Positions 36,658 to 46,277 of a stretch of DNA of 64,000 nucleotides are shown piece by piece (position 1 is the stretch's first letter; each line of letters starts with the position of its first letter). The notes beneath the pieces were generated by a model, which saw only the letters and a program-made list of their open reading frames with translations, searched no databases and was not told the DNA's origin. The position numbers and the translations under genes were made by a program. Source of the stretch: WTFY01 sp965205275 (lineage in GTDB: Bacteria; Pseudomonadota; Gammaproteobacteria; UBA4575); the NCBI GenBank assembly GCA_965205275.1, contig OZ242168.1, positions 496,001 to 560,000 of the forward strand, read 5' to 3'.

Positions 36658-37995
36658 ATGCACGACCTCTTAATCACAAATTCAAATCTGGTCAATAATC
36701 ATGTTATTTCTGAACAGGATGTCTTAATTGCGGACAAAAGGATTGTACAACTTGGCAGCGATTTGCAGCATAAACAGGCAAGGCGAATCATAGACGCTGA
36801 CGGAAAGTTTCTGATTCCTGGCATGATTGATGATCAGGTTCATTTTCGCGAACCCGGGTTTACCCATAAAGCCGATATTGCAACCGAATCCCATGCCGCA
36901 ATAGCCGGTGGTATTACAAGCTTCATGGATATGCCAAATGTAAACCCCCCTACGCTGACCGTTGAACTGTTGCAGAAAAAGTATCAGGCCGCCTCGCATC
37001 GTGCCCAAGCAAATTATGCGTTCTACATGGGAGCAAGTAACGATAATCTGGAAGAGATCAGACGCGTACCCAAAGATCTTGCATGTGGAGTCAAGGTGTT
37101 TATGGGAGCCTCTACAGGTAACATGCTGGTCGACAGTGAAGAGACATTAGAGGGCATATTCAGGCATGCGCCGGTTCCTATCATTACACATTGCGAAGAT
37201 TCGCCGCTAATTGAGCAAAATCTTCAAAAGTTTCGGCAGGAATACGGTGACGATATTCCGGTCGAATATCATCCCGTAATCCGTTCCGAAGAGGCCTGTT
37301 ACAAATCTTCCTTGAAAGCGGTTGACCTTGCCAGGAAACATGGCACCCAGTTACATGTCTTGCATCTTTCTACAGCAAAGGAACTGGAGTTGTTCACGAA
37401 GGGCGACATCAAAAACAAATCCATTACTGCAGAAGTGTGTGCGCACCACCTGTTCTTCAATGCTGCGGATTACGCCACTCAGGGTGCACTTATCAAATGC
37501 AATCCGGCTATTAAAACAGTTCATGATCAGAAAGGGCTCTTGCAGGGCGTCATGGAAGACCGGATTGATGTGATTGCAACTGATCATGCGCCACATTTAC
37601 TGGAAGAAAAACATGGAAACTATGTTACTTCACCGGCAGGACTGCCGCTGGTGCAACATGCCTTGTTAAGCCTGATGGAACATTATCACGATGGCACACT
37701 GAGTATGGAAAAAATTGTTGAGAAAACCAGTCATAATGTTGCAAGACGCTTTTCAATCGTTGACCGGGGATTTATACATGAAGGTTATTTTGCGGACCTG
37801 GTATTGATCGACATGCACAAGCCTTTTACGGTTACTGAAGACAGTATTTTGTATAAGTGCGGGTGGTCGCCTTTCACAGGCTACACATTCCGCTCAATGA
37901 TTGATACAACCGTTCTGAACGGCCAGGCAGTATATGAAAAAGGCTGGTTTTCAGAGACTCCTACCTATGGTGAACGGCTGGTTTTTGATCGCTGA
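36658..37995 (+). CDS. pyrC: Dihydroorotase (long, amidohydrolase-type)
   Basis: About 445 residues from ATG 36658 (AGGAG at 36643). Blocks: IPGMIDDQVHFREPGFTHK, GGITSFMDMPNV, GVKVFMGASTGNM (likely carbamylated Lys), HCEDSPL, LHVLHLSTA and DVIATDHAPHL. It closes carbamoyl-aspartate to dihydroorotate in pyrimidine synthesis. The usual metal-binding His-x-His reads Gln-Val-His here, a variant I have seen in other long dihydroorotases. It is unlike the short PyrC of E. coli (348 aa). Related amidohydrolases (allantoinase, dihydropyrimidinase) are less likely. Confidence 0.83.
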   Translation: MHDLLITNSNLVNNHVISEQDVLIADKRIVQLGSDLQHKQARRIIDADGKFLIPGMIDDQVHFREPGFTHKADIATESHAAIAGGITSFMDMPNVNPPTLTVELLQKKYQAASHRAQANYAFYMGASNDNLEEIRRVPKDLACGVKVFMGASTGNMLVDSEETLEGIFRHAPVPIITHCEDSPLIEQNLQKFRQEYGDDIPVEYHPVIRSEEACYKSSLKAVDLARKHGTQLHVLHLSTAKELELFTKGDIKNKSITAEVCAHHLFFNAADYATQGALIKCNPAIKTVHDQKGLLQGVMEDRIDVIATDHAPHLLEEKHGNYVTSPAGLPLVQHALLSLMEHYHDGTLSMEKIVEKTSHNVARRFSIVDRGFIHEGYFADLVLIDMHKPFTVTEDSILYKCGWSPFTGYTFRSMIDTTVLNGQAVYEKGWFSETPTYGERLVFDR

Positions 37996-38011
37996 AAATT
38001 TTTGAGATCAT

Positions 38012-38245
38012 ATGCAACGTTTGTTGATCATCCATTTGATATTTCTAGGTGTGGCCTTGATTATAGCATTTGCATTGGTACCGGCAGATTTATGGTATTT
38101 TGATAAAGTGCCTGGAAAAGAAATTGAAGTGTACTATCAGGATGCAATGGAACTGGAATTTTCCGATGCCTGGAAAACTGTTTTCACATGGTTTCTGGGT
38201 CTGACCTGTGGGAGGCTCATGCTCAAGGCACTGCTCAGGAAATAG
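38012..38245 (+). CDS. Small membrane protein, 77 residues
   Basis: An N-terminal membrane segment (LLIIHLIFLGVALIIAFALV) is followed by a polar loop with DLWYFDKVPGKEIEVYYQDA and a second hydrophobic part (WKTVFTWFLGLTCGRLML). It starts 17 bp after the dihydroorotase stop. No family recognised. Confidence 0.6.
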   Translation: MQRLLIIHLIFLGVALIIAFALVPADLWYFDKVPGKEIEVYYQDAMELEFSDAWKTVFTWFLGLTCGRLMLKALLRK

Positions 38246-38297
38246 TCTGCTCACTGCAGAAGGGTAAAACCTTGCAATTTTCCTGCAACCCAAAGAA

Positions 38298-38792
38298 TTG
38301 AAAGAAATTAGTGTACTGTTTGTATGCATGGGGAATATTTGTCGTTCGCCTACGGCACATGGTGTCTTTCAGAAGCTTGTACAGGAGCAATCGTTACAAC
38401 AGGTCATCGGAGTAGATTCTGCAGGTACCCATGCATATCACAGAGGTGAGCCACCTGACTCCAGAGCTAGGGCTGCAGCAGCCATACGGGGTTATAACCT
38501 GGAGCACCTGAGGGCTCGAAAGATTAGTACTTCTGATTTTTCAAAATTTGATTATGTATTGGCTATGGACAATGAGAACAGGCAGGACCTGCTTACACTT
38601 TGTACCGAAAACCAGAAGAGCAGGGTTCAATTGTTTCTGGATTTTGCCCGGGATGCTGAAACCAAGGAAGTCCCTGATCCTTACTATGGGGGATTCCATG
38701 GATTTGAGACCGTCCTGGACCTGGTGGAAGATGCAAGTCACGGCTTGCTTGAATATATCAGGAGGCACCATTCACTGGGAACTACAACGTAA
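38298..38792 (+). CDS. Low-molecular-weight protein-tyrosine phosphatase
   Basis: 164 residues. P-loop C-x5-R-S is CMGNICRS at residues 10-17, and the general acid Asp lies in VPDPYYGG near 126. The length is normal. LMW-PTPs remove phosphate from tyrosine; some act with bacterial tyrosine kinases, others have no known partner. No kinase is nearby. The start is a TTG at 38298. Convergent with rne. Confidence 0.9.
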   Translation: MKEISVLFVCMGNICRSPTAHGVFQKLVQEQSLQQVIGVDSAGTHAYHRGEPPDSRARAAAAIRGYNLEHLRARKISTSDFSKFDYVLAMDNENRQDLLTLCTENQKSRVQLFLDFARDAETKEVPDPYYGGFHGFETVLDLVEDASHGLLEYIRRHHSLGTTT

Positions 38793-38869
38793 CTTCCGGA
38801 TGCCCTTCAAAACTTCTGTTTCTGGATCGGTCCTGTTGCCTGGGGCCCTCGTTGGTTGCAAGCAGGGTT

Positions 38870-40801
38870 TTATGTAACGGTATTGCCTGGGCCTCCAGAT
38901 GTAGGACTGCTTTGGCTGCTGCGTCTGTCATTGCCATGGCTTCTGCGGGTATTGCCAGGTCTGTTTGCACTGTCCCTACGCCTGCTGTTGCCGCGGGAAT
39001 AATCTCGTGACCCCTGTTTTCTTTGCCCACTGGAGCGGCTACCGGTGTTGCGGGTATTGTTTCGGGTGCCCGCTTTTGGTCCGGTACTTCTTGTTGTTGG
39101 CTCGGACTTTTTACTGCCGCCTGCGAGCCAGGTAAAAAAGCTTTTCAGTATGCCAGGGTTCGTGGTATGCGCAGGGGGCTGTGCTGGTGGAAGTGGTGCA
39201 GGCGTCGGGGCATGAATGGATTTTACTGCGGGCTGTTCTGTTACTACCGGTACTTGACTGACCAGACCGATACTGGGTTCTTTCTGGGGAGTGTGTTCAT
39301 AGCTCGGTTTATCGCTGGCTGGCTTGTCATTATCACGCACCCTTTCTACGGAGAAATGGGGAGTTTCCAGGTTTGGGTCAGGTATAATGACCAGTTGTAC
39401 GGCATGGCGTGCCTCTATTTCGCTGATACCGCTGCGTTTTTCGTTCAATAAAAAACTTGTTACCTCAACAGGAAGTTTGGCAATGACTTTATCGGTTTTT
39501 TCCTTCATCGCTTCTTCTTCAATAAGGCGAAGTACGGCCAGTGCAAGTGATTCTATACTCCGGATCGTCCCGTGACCGGTACAGCGAGGGCATACGATCT
39601 GGCTTGATTCTTCTAATGAAGGGCGCAATCTTTGACGCGACATCTCAAGCAATCCGAATTGGGATATGCGGCCGAGTTGTACACGGGCTCGGTCAATTTT
39701 GAGTGCTTCACGCAGGCGTCTTTCAACTTCACGCTGATTTTTCTCTGACAACATGTCAATGAAGTCGATAATGATCAATCCTCCAAGGTCGCGCAAACGA
39801 AGCTGTCTTGCCGCCTCATCGGCAGCTTCGATGTTGGTATTAAACGCAGTTTCCTCAATATCACTGCCTCTGGTTGCCTTGGCCGAGTTGATATCGATGC
39901 AGATCATAGCTTCGGTATGGTCGATGACCATCGAGCCGCCCGCAGGCAGGGAAACTTCACGTTCAAATGCTGATTCAATCTGAGACTCAATCTGGTAACG
40001 ATTGAACAGGGGGACATGGTCTTCATAACGCTTCAGTTTCTTGAGGTTATGGGGCATGACCTGCTCAATGAATTTTTTTGCATCATCAAATACGTCAGGA
40101 TCATCGATAATGATTTCATTGATGTCATCCCTTAAATGATCACGGAGTGCGCGGATAATGACATTGCTTTCCTGATAAATAAGGAATGGTTTATTCTTGG
40201 AATTGGCAGCTTGTTTGATTGCTGTGTAGACTTGTTGCAGGTAGTTCAGATCCCACTGCAACTCTTCTGCAGAATGTCCGACACTTGCTGTGCGCGCGAT
40301 AACTCCCATGCCTTTTGGGGTTTCGAGCTGGGACAAGATGCCCCGGACTTCGTCGCGTTCCCCGCCTTCAATACGACGGGACACTCCACTTGCACGTGGG
40401 TTGTTAGGCATCAATACCAGGTAGCGTCCGGCCAGACTAATAAAGGTGGTGAGGGCGGCTCCCTTGTTGCCGCGTTCTTCACGTTCAACCTGTACAACAA
40501 TTTCCTGTCCTTCGGAAATAAGGTTCCTGATAGGTACGCGTTCACCGTTGCTGCTTGGTGGACCGCTTAGAAAGTCACGCGCGATTTCCTTGAATGGAAG
40601 AAACCCGTGCCGCTCAGTACCGTAGTTGACAAAAGCGGCTTCCAGACTTGGCTGAATTCGGGTGATGACACCCTTGTATATATTATCTTTCTTCTGGTTT
40701 CGAGAGGGTAATTCGATGTCGAGATCGTACAGTCGCTGTCCATCGACCATGCCTACCCGCAACTCTTCTTGCTGCGTAGCATTGATTAAAATTCTTTTCA
40801 T
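38870..40801 (-). CDS. rne: Ribonuclease E with short C-terminal tail
   Basis: 643 residues. The S1 domain lies at about 35-125, the catalytic RNase E/G domain follows (GGLIIIDFIDM with the catalytic Asp, YLQQVYTAIKQA) and the zinc-link CPRCTGHG is near 404-411. The C-terminal part is short (about 150 residues), Ser/Arg/Gly-rich and likely disordered, against about 500 residues in E. coli; a degradosome scaffold would be small. It cuts single-stranded AU-rich RNA and matures rRNA and tRNA. Divergent from rluC as in other gammaproteobacteria, but an IS now lies between. Confidence 0.94.
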   Translation of the reverse strand: MKRILINATQQEELRVGMVDGQRLYDLDIELPSRNQKKDNIYKGVITRIQPSLEAAFVNYGTERHGFLPFKEIARDFLSGPPSSNGERVPIRNLISEGQEIVVQVEREERGNKGAALTTFISLAGRYLVLMPNNPRASGVSRRIEGGERDEVRGILSQLETPKGMGVIARTASVGHSAEELQWDLNYLQQVYTAIKQAANSKNKPFLIYQESNVIIRALRDHLRDDINEIIIDDPDVFDDAKKFIEQVMPHNLKKLKRYEDHVPLFNRYQIESQIESAFEREVSLPAGGSMVIDHTEAMICIDINSAKATRGSDIEETAFNTNIEAADEAARQLRLRDLGGLIIIDFIDMLSEKNQREVERRLREALKIDRARVQLGRISQFGLLEMSRQRLRPSLEESSQIVCPRCTGHGTIRSIESLALAVLRLIEEEAMKEKTDKVIAKLPVEVTSFLLNEKRSGISEIEARHAVQLVIIPDPNLETPHFSVERVRDNDKPASDKPSYEHTPQKEPSIGLVSQVPVVTEQPAVKSIHAPTPAPLPPAQPPAHTTNPGILKSFFTWLAGGSKKSEPTTRSTGPKAGTRNNTRNTGSRSSGQRKQGSRDYSRGNSRRRDSANRPGNTRRSHGNDRRSSQSSPTSGGPGNTVT

Positions 40802-41157
40802 ATTTAACTCTGTTTAGTGTCCATTTTCCTGGCGACATGTGTGGAATGTGCCGCCCGATGATTTCTCCAGCACGGTCTGGATGTGCTCGCCTTCGTCTTA
40901 CAGGGTCTACGGAGAAGAATCGATGGAAGAAACGGTATGTGGTAAGTAATAAACTGATCATTGTATACTATGAGGCACCTTCTTCAGTTTAATCTGAACG
41001 TATAGGCAGGTGCTGCTCCAGTCATTTTCACAGCGTTTACAGAAATGCCATACGCTATGAAAGTAAAAATCGAAAGTGCATCGACGCGAAACAAAACGTT
41101 TCACCTAGCACTGCATACGGGTAATGGTACGTAATTATTCCAAAATTAACAAGTTGT
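40802..41157. other. rne upstream region
   Basis: About 355 bp without a coding frame. In E. coli the rne leader is long and folds for autoregulation; this stretch would hold the promoter and leader, but I did not recognise specific hairpins. Confidence 0.45.
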
Positions 41158-42338
41158 TGTATGGGTTCAGTACCTATGGCACTGTGGGATCAGGCGGCCT
41201 CCAGGGTGACAAGGTACTCGTTGGGCGTTTTCCAGTCGAGTGCTGCGTGGGGGCGTTCATAGTTGTAGAAGAACTCATAGCCGGCGAGGGCGGCCTGCAC
41301 CGGGTCGATGCTCAGGGGGCCATCGTAGCGTCCCCAGAACTCGATGCGGGCAGCGCGGTTGGCGCGTTCCACACAGCCGTTGTACTGGGGATGCTTGGGC
41401 GGCAACACATGCAGCGGGATGTGCAGCGCTTCACAGGACGCCTCGAAGCCGGCCATGAACTCGCTGCCGCCGTCGACCTGGATGGAGACGAGCGGGAACG
41501 GCAGGGCCGCCAGCAGTTCGTGCAGGAAGCGCCGGGCGTGCCCGGCAGTGGCCCGTGAGCAGGCGCGCGTGACCATGAACTTCGACACCGGGCACACGGC
41601 GCGGAACTCCTTGACGGTGTCGCCGTCTCGCACATAGGTCATGTGGTCGATCTGCATCAGCTCGCCCGGGGTACGCGCCTTCGCGCCGTACTTCCAGCGC
41701 CGTGCCCAGCGGGCGAAGCGGCGCGGGCGCTTCGGCGCATGCCTGCCTTCGCAGAACGCGGCGGGCCGGATCACACCGCGGGCCAGCGCCCGGCTGAGGA
41801 TGCGCCCGACGCTCGACACACTCAGTGCCACGCCCTCGCGCCCCAGCAGGACCTGCAGGCGCGCCTTACCCATAAACGGGTACTTGCGGCGCAGGGCCAG
41901 CACCGCCCTCACGTCCTGCGGCGTATAGGCCGGACACCGGTGCCGCCGCGGGCGGCTCGAATGCGGCGCCAGGGCGTGCACACCGCCTGCGGCCAGGACG
42001 GCCTTCCAGCGGTACAGGGTGCGCCGGCTGATCTCCAGCTGCTCCAGGGCGCCGGCCTCGCTGCAGCCCGCCGCACGCAAGCGCTGGTACGCCTGCAACC
42101 TGCGGTAGCGCTCACCCGCCGCCTCGGGTACGTGTTCGTCGACCCTGAAGCTCTTGTATGATCGAATACGAAGGGATTTAATGTCCATGCTCGGGTCTCC
42201 TGTTCCAGTGGCTGTGGTTGGTTCACTGGAGGATACCCGATCCGGTGCAGAGAGAGGCCACGCCTCCCTCTGCACCCCCTCATTCAGATCCCTTGCTCAC
42301 GATCACTGAAAAGTGCCATAGGTATCTGAACCTTTACA
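41158..42338 (-). mobile_element. GC-rich IS481-like element between rne and rluC
   Basis: Ends TGTATGGGTTCAGTACCTAT (41158) and the complement of TGTAAAGGTTCAGATACCTA (ending 42338) form an imperfect inverted repeat. No clear target duplication seen, so the outer limits may be off by a few bases. The interior is far richer in GC than its neighbours, which points to a foreign source. Confidence 0.8.
41190..42188 (-). CDS. DDE transposase (IS481-like, integrase core)
   Basis: About 332 residues from MDIKSLRIRSYKSFRVDEH (ATG 42188); the frame is open to 42275. Two helix-turn-helix parts are followed by the rve core with catalytic acids in MQIDHMTYV, SIQVDGGSEFMAG and YNGCVERANRAARIE. The very GC-rich codon use differs from the neighbouring host genes. 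Confidence 0.88.
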   Translation of the reverse strand: MDIKSLRIRSYKSFRVDEHVPEAAGERYRRLQAYQRLRAAGCSEAGALEQLEISRRTLYRWKAVLAAGGVHALAPHSSRPRRHRCPAYTPQDVRAVLALRRKYPFMGKARLQVLLGREGVALSVSSVGRILSRALARGVIRPAAFCEGRHAPKRPRRFARWARRWKYGAKARTPGELMQIDHMTYVRDGDTVKEFRAVCPVSKFMVTRACSRATAGHARRFLHELLAALPFPLVSIQVDGGSEFMAGFEASCEALHIPLHVLPPKHPQYNGCVERANRAARIEFWGRYDGPLSIDPVQAALAGYEFFYNYERPHAALDWKTPNEYLVTLEAA

Positions 42339-42382
42339 CGCTGGGGTAATTCCTGTTATGCCGGAAAGTCAGTACGTTATTC

Positions 42383-43351
42383 ATGTTCATTGGGTTCGCA
42401 GGTTGCTTGTCTGATATGAAGGGTCCCACATACATTATCGACTCCAACCGGGATGGCCAAAGAATCGACAACTTTCTGCTTGCCAGCCTGAAAGGGGTTC
42501 CCAGGAGCCATATCTACCGATTGCTGCGTACCGGTAAAATCAGGGTAAATGGCAAGCGCGTCAAACAAACCCACCGGCTTGAAGCGCAAGACGAGATATC
42601 GGTTCCTGCAGTGCGTACCTCTCCGGTGCGGACTCTGGTAATCGAGGATGGTCTCAAGTCGCTTATCCAATCCTCAATTCTCTATGAAGACGAATCGGTT
42701 TTGGTCATTAACAAACCGGCAGGGATTGCAGTCCATCCCGGTAGCCGGGTATCGTTTGGGGTGATTGAAGTGTTACGGGCATCGCGCCCGAAGACACCCT
42801 TTCTGGAATTGGCACACAGGCTGGACCGTCATACGAGCGGTTGTCTGCTGGTTGCGAAAAATAAAAACATGTTGCGTGAGCTGCACACATTGCTGAGAAC
42901 ACGGGAAATAGAAAAAAATTATCTGGCACTGGTAAAAGGGCAATGGAAACATGGCGAGAAAACTATTCACGTGCCTTTAGAGAGAAAAAGCAGAAGGTCT
43001 GAAGTTCCAGTTGCAAACAGGATGGACCCTAAATATGAAACTGCGATAAGCACTTTCTCACCGCATGAGGTTTACGCGGAGTGTTCCCTGATGAAAATCC
43101 GGATTAGCACAGGGCGTACGCACCAGATTCGTATCCATGCTGCTCATGCTGGACACCCTGTCGCAGGCGATCGGAAATACGGGGATTACGCCTTTAATCA
43201 TATATGCAGAGAAAAAGGATTGGAGCGCATGTTTTTGCATGCCGCGAGGGTTACCTTCGAGTGTCGGAGTAATGGTGTGAAATATGCTATAAAAGCACCT
43301 TTAGATGCGGAATTGAGTGATTTTCTTGAAAGTTTACGAACGAAATCATGA
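42383..43351 (+). CDS. rluC: Ribosomal large subunit pseudouridine synthase C
   Basis: 322 residues; an internal ATG at 42416 (MKGPTYIIDSNRDGQRIDN) may be the true start. An N-terminal S4 domain (HIYRLLRTGKIRVNGKR) precedes the RluA-type synthase core with HRLDRHTSGCLLVAK, which carries the catalytic Asp, and RISTGRTHQIRIHAAHAGHP. RluC modifies U955, U2504 and U2580 of 23S rRNA in E. coli. Next to rne as in gammaproteobacteria, supporting RluC over RluD. Confidence 0.93.
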   Translation: MFIGFAGCLSDMKGPTYIIDSNRDGQRIDNFLLASLKGVPRSHIYRLLRTGKIRVNGKRVKQTHRLEAQDEISVPAVRTSPVRTLVIEDGLKSLIQSSILYEDESVLVINKPAGIAVHPGSRVSFGVIEVLRASRPKTPFLELAHRLDRHTSGCLLVAKNKNMLRELHTLLRTREIEKNYLALVKGQWKHGEKTIHVPLERKSRRSEVPVANRMDPKYETAISTFSPHEVYAECSLMKIRISTGRTHQIRIHAAHAGHPVAGDRKYGDYAFNHICREKGLERMFLHAARVTFECRSNGVKYAIKAPLDAELSDFLESLRTKS

Positions 43352-43402
43352 ACTTGAGTCAAATAGACCAAAATATTCGAAGGCACGAGGTGGAAACTGA
43401 GT

Positions 43403-44386
43403 ATGGAACCCGAAATTAATCTGGATGAACCTTCGGACAACAGGCGCCCTGTACGCTCCGCCGCCTTATGGGAACAGGACGCGATTACAAAACTTGCTAC
43501 AGCGGGTCTTAAGGAGCAACAACGTTCGCGTCGCTGGGGTATCTTTTTCAAACTGCTGGGTTTTGCTTATGTAGGTATTTTTCTGGTCACCATGATGGGC
43601 TGGAATTTCTCCAGCCTTTTTACAGGGGCCAGGCATACTGCGCTGGTTGAACTATCCGGGCTTATTGCTGGCGGTGAAAGTGCGAGTGCTGAAAATGTTA
43701 TTTCGGGGTTGCGTGCAGCATTTGAAAACGAAAGATCAGCCGCTGTGATATTAAAGATCAACAGCCCAGGCGGAAGTCCGGTGCAAGCCAGCTATATCAA
43801 TCACGAGATTACGCGCTTGCGTGAGCTTCATCCCGAAAAGCCACTGTATGCGGTGGCCACTGATGTCTGCGCTTCGGGAGGTATGCTTGTAGCGGTCGCG
43901 GCCGACAGGATTTATGCGGATAAAGCCAGCATCGTTGGGTCCATCGGCGTACGTATGGACGGTTTTGGTTTTGTCGAGGCTATGGAAAAGCTCGGTGTTG
44001 AGCGCCGACTCATGACTGCAGGTGAGCATAAGGGCCTTTTGGACCCCTTCTCTCCTGAAGAAATATTTGGGAAGGAGTATGTGCAAAAATTGCTGGATGA
44101 AATTCATCGACAGTTTATCGATGCGGTAAAAAAGGGCAGGGGGGACCGGCTCGTAGAGGATGCCGAGATATTCAGTGGTCTGTTCTGGACGGGTGAGCAG
44201 GCCCTTGAAATAGGGCTGGTGGATGGATTCGGCAGCACAGGTTATGTGGCACGCGAGGTCGTAGGGATTGAGGAAATACAGGATTACACGTACCGGGAAG
44301 ATGTCTTGCAGAAATTTGCAGGGAAACTCGCAAGTGCTTTCATGAACCCGGTACGTGAAGCGCTTGCATACCCTGTTCTGAGATAG
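43403..44386 (+). CDS. sppA: Signal peptide peptidase SppA, short form
   Basis: 327 residues. One membrane anchor at about 51-70 is followed by an S49 peptidase domain. The nucleophile Ser is in DVCASGGMLVAVAAD and the general-base Lys in TAGEHKGLLDPFSPEE. It is half the size of E. coli SppA (618 aa) and thus assembles from single-domain subunits. It degrades cleaved signal peptides at the inner membrane. Placed between rluC and yceD. Confidence 0.92.
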   Translation: MEPEINLDEPSDNRRPVRSAALWEQDAITKLATAGLKEQQRSRRWGIFFKLLGFAYVGIFLVTMMGWNFSSLFTGARHTALVELSGLIAGGESASAENVISGLRAAFENERSAAVILKINSPGGSPVQASYINHEITRLRELHPEKPLYAVATDVCASGGMLVAVAADRIYADKASIVGSIGVRMDGFGFVEAMEKLGVERRLMTAGEHKGLLDPFSPEEIFGKEYVQKLLDEIHRQFIDAVKKGRGDRLVEDAEIFSGLFWTGEQALEIGLVDGFGSTGYVAREVVGIEEIQDYTYREDVLQKFAGKLASAFMNPVREALAYPVLR

Positions 44387-44403
44387 CAGGGGAACTGCGT
44401 ATT

Positions 44404-44937
44404 GTGAGTACAGGTAAGATGCCAGACACTCGAAATAATGCGCTGCCGGCACGATTTGACCCTCAAATCATGGCAGATCGCAATCTTGTCCTAGCGGGCC
44501 AGGTGTCGGCCTGTTCCATGCTGCGCATTAAAAGCGTTGCAGTCTCAATGCAGCCTGCGGTAACGGTCAGTTTGCATTTCTCACGGGGTATGCACGGGTA
44601 TTGTATGGTGGAGGGCAATATAGTGTACGCCCTTGGGCTATGTTGTGAGCGTTGTCTCGATGAGGTCGAAGTCTTTTTGAATCCGGCTGTCAAACTTATT
44701 ATGAAACCCGAATCCGGGACCTTTGGAGGGAACACAGAGGGGTATGACCTCTACGAATATGGGGACAAAACCCTTGAACTGGAAAGTCTGGTTGAAGATG
44801 AGTTGCTCCTGATGCTGCCCATGGCCCCCAAACACAAAGATATTTCACTATGTAACCAGGGTATGATAGCGTGGCTTGCTTCAGGCAAGGCGCCTGCAGA
44901 AAACACGGGAAGCCCTTTTGCTATATTAAAATGCTAG
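44404..44937 (+). CDS. yceD: DUF177 protein YceD, linked to 23S rRNA and L32
   Basis: 177 residues starting at GTG 44404. Family marks: YALGLCCERCLDEVEVFL with the Cys pair and LELESLVEDELLLMLPMAPKH. YceD/DUF177 proteins are needed for 23S rRNA accumulation in plants and some bacteria and are almost always next to rpmF, as here. 18 bp separate it from rpmF. Confidence 0.9.
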   Translation: MSTGKMPDTRNNALPARFDPQIMADRNLVLAGQVSACSMLRIKSVAVSMQPAVTVSLHFSRGMHGYCMVEGNIVYALGLCCERCLDEVEVFLNPAVKLIMKPESGTFGGNTEGYDLYEYGDKTLELESLVEDELLLMLPMAPKHKDISLCNQGMIAWLASGKAPAENTGSPFAILKC

Positions 44938-44955
44938 TCAAGCTTGGAGAATTCT

Positions 44956-45153
44956 ATGGCGGTACAAAAGAACAGGAAGACACGCTCGAAAAGAGATATG
45001 CGAAGAGCGCATGATTCTCTCACCACTGCTACGTTGTCGGTGGATCACACCACGGGTGAGACGCACTTGCGTCACCATGTGACGCCGGAGGGTTACTATC
45101 GGGGTCGACAGGTGATCATAAAACCAGATGAACATGAGGGTGACGAAGAATAG
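44956..45153 (+). CDS. rpmF: 50S ribosomal protein L32
   Basis: 65 residues from MAVQKNRKTRSKRDMRRAHD, the classic bL32 N-terminus. GGAG lies before the ATG at 44956; an upstream ATG at 44944 is unlikely. The form is cysteine-free, that is, without the zinc ribbon. Ends in an acidic tail (DEHEGDEE). Confidence 0.96.
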   Translation: MAVQKNRKTRSKRDMRRAHDSLTTATLSVDHTTGETHLRHHVTPEGYYRGRQVIIKPDEHEGDEE

Positions 45154-45251
45154 TCACCTTCAGGCTGGCTTTCCATACGACTGCTTATTGGGTCCTGGTG
45201 ACTTCCCGGTTTAATCTGCCTGCGGCTTTTCTGAGCTATCCATAAAAAGAC

Positions 45252-46277
45252 GTGGCACATTACACAGTTTCGCTGGATGCAATGGGCGGTGACTTTGGTG
45301 CAGCTGTGGTTGCCAGAGCGGCCGTTGCGTACTTGGCAAACAATGATGATACTTCCCTGATTCTGGTAGGTGATCAGCAGGAGATCACCGATGAGCTCAG
45401 CCAGATCAGTGTACAGCCTGGAGAAAGGTTAACAATACACCATGCCAGTCAGCGTATCGAGATGAACGAGTCGCCTTCACGAGCATTGCGTACCAAAAAA
45501 GACTCATCGATGCGGGTGGCAGTGAATCTGGTAAAGAAGGGGATGGCGCATGCCTGTGTCAGCGCGGGTAATACAGGTGCGCTGGTGGCGATGGCCCGTT
45601 ATGTGTTAAAGACCCTGCCGGGTATTGATCGCCCGGCGATTATCAGCACGATCCCGGCTATGCATGGTCAAACCTACATGCTGGACCTAGGTGCTAATGT
45701 AGGTTGCAGCAGTGAGCATTTACTGCAGTTTGCTGTAATGGGTTCAGTGCTGGCGTCGGCCATTGATGAGATTGAACATCCCAAGGTAGGGTTGCTGAAC
45801 ATTGGCGAAGAGGAGATCAAGGGTAATGAACAGGTCAAACAGGCTAACGAGATGTTACGGCAGAGCGGGCTGAATTATATCGGCTATGTTGAGGGTGATG
45901 ATGTGTATTGTGGAGATGTCAATGTAGTGGTATGTGATGGTTTTGCTGGCAACGTTTCGCTAAAGTCCAGCGAAGGTGTGGCGAGAACAATCTCTTATTA
46001 TATTAAACAGGAATTTAGTCGGAATCTGTTCACCAGGGCTTGTGGGCTGCTGGCGCTGCCTGTATTGAAATCATTCAGTCGGCGCATTGACCCGCGGTGT
46101 TATAATGGTGCAAGCCTGCTAGGAGTACGTGGTGTTGTGATCAAGAGCCATGGAGGCGCAGATGCCTATTCATTTCAACACGCAATCGATATTGCACGTG
46201 TAGAAGCCGTTAAACAGGTGCCCCGGCAGATTGATACCCGTATTGCAGAGTACCTGGAACACAGCAGCACATTATGA
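45252..46277 (+). CDS. plsX: Phosphate acyltransferase PlsX
   Basis: 341 residues starting at GTG 45252. Contains SLDAMGGDFG, SAGNTGALVAMARYVL, DLGANVGCSSEHLLQFA and LLNIGEEEIKGNE. Makes acyl-phosphate from acyl-ACP for phospholipid synthesis. It overlaps fabH by 4 bp. Confidence 0.96.
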   Translation: MAHYTVSLDAMGGDFGAAVVARAAVAYLANNDDTSLILVGDQQEITDELSQISVQPGERLTIHHASQRIEMNESPSRALRTKKDSSMRVAVNLVKKGMAHACVSAGNTGALVAMARYVLKTLPGIDRPAIISTIPAMHGQTYMLDLGANVGCSSEHLLQFAVMGSVLASAIDEIEHPKVGLLNIGEEEIKGNEQVKQANEMLRQSGLNYIGYVEGDDVYCGDVNVVVCDGFAGNVSLKSSEGVARTISYYIKQEFSRNLFTRACGLLALPVLKSFSRRIDPRCYNGASLLGVRGVVIKSHGGADAYSFQHAIDIARVEAVKQVPRQIDTRIAEYLEHSSTL

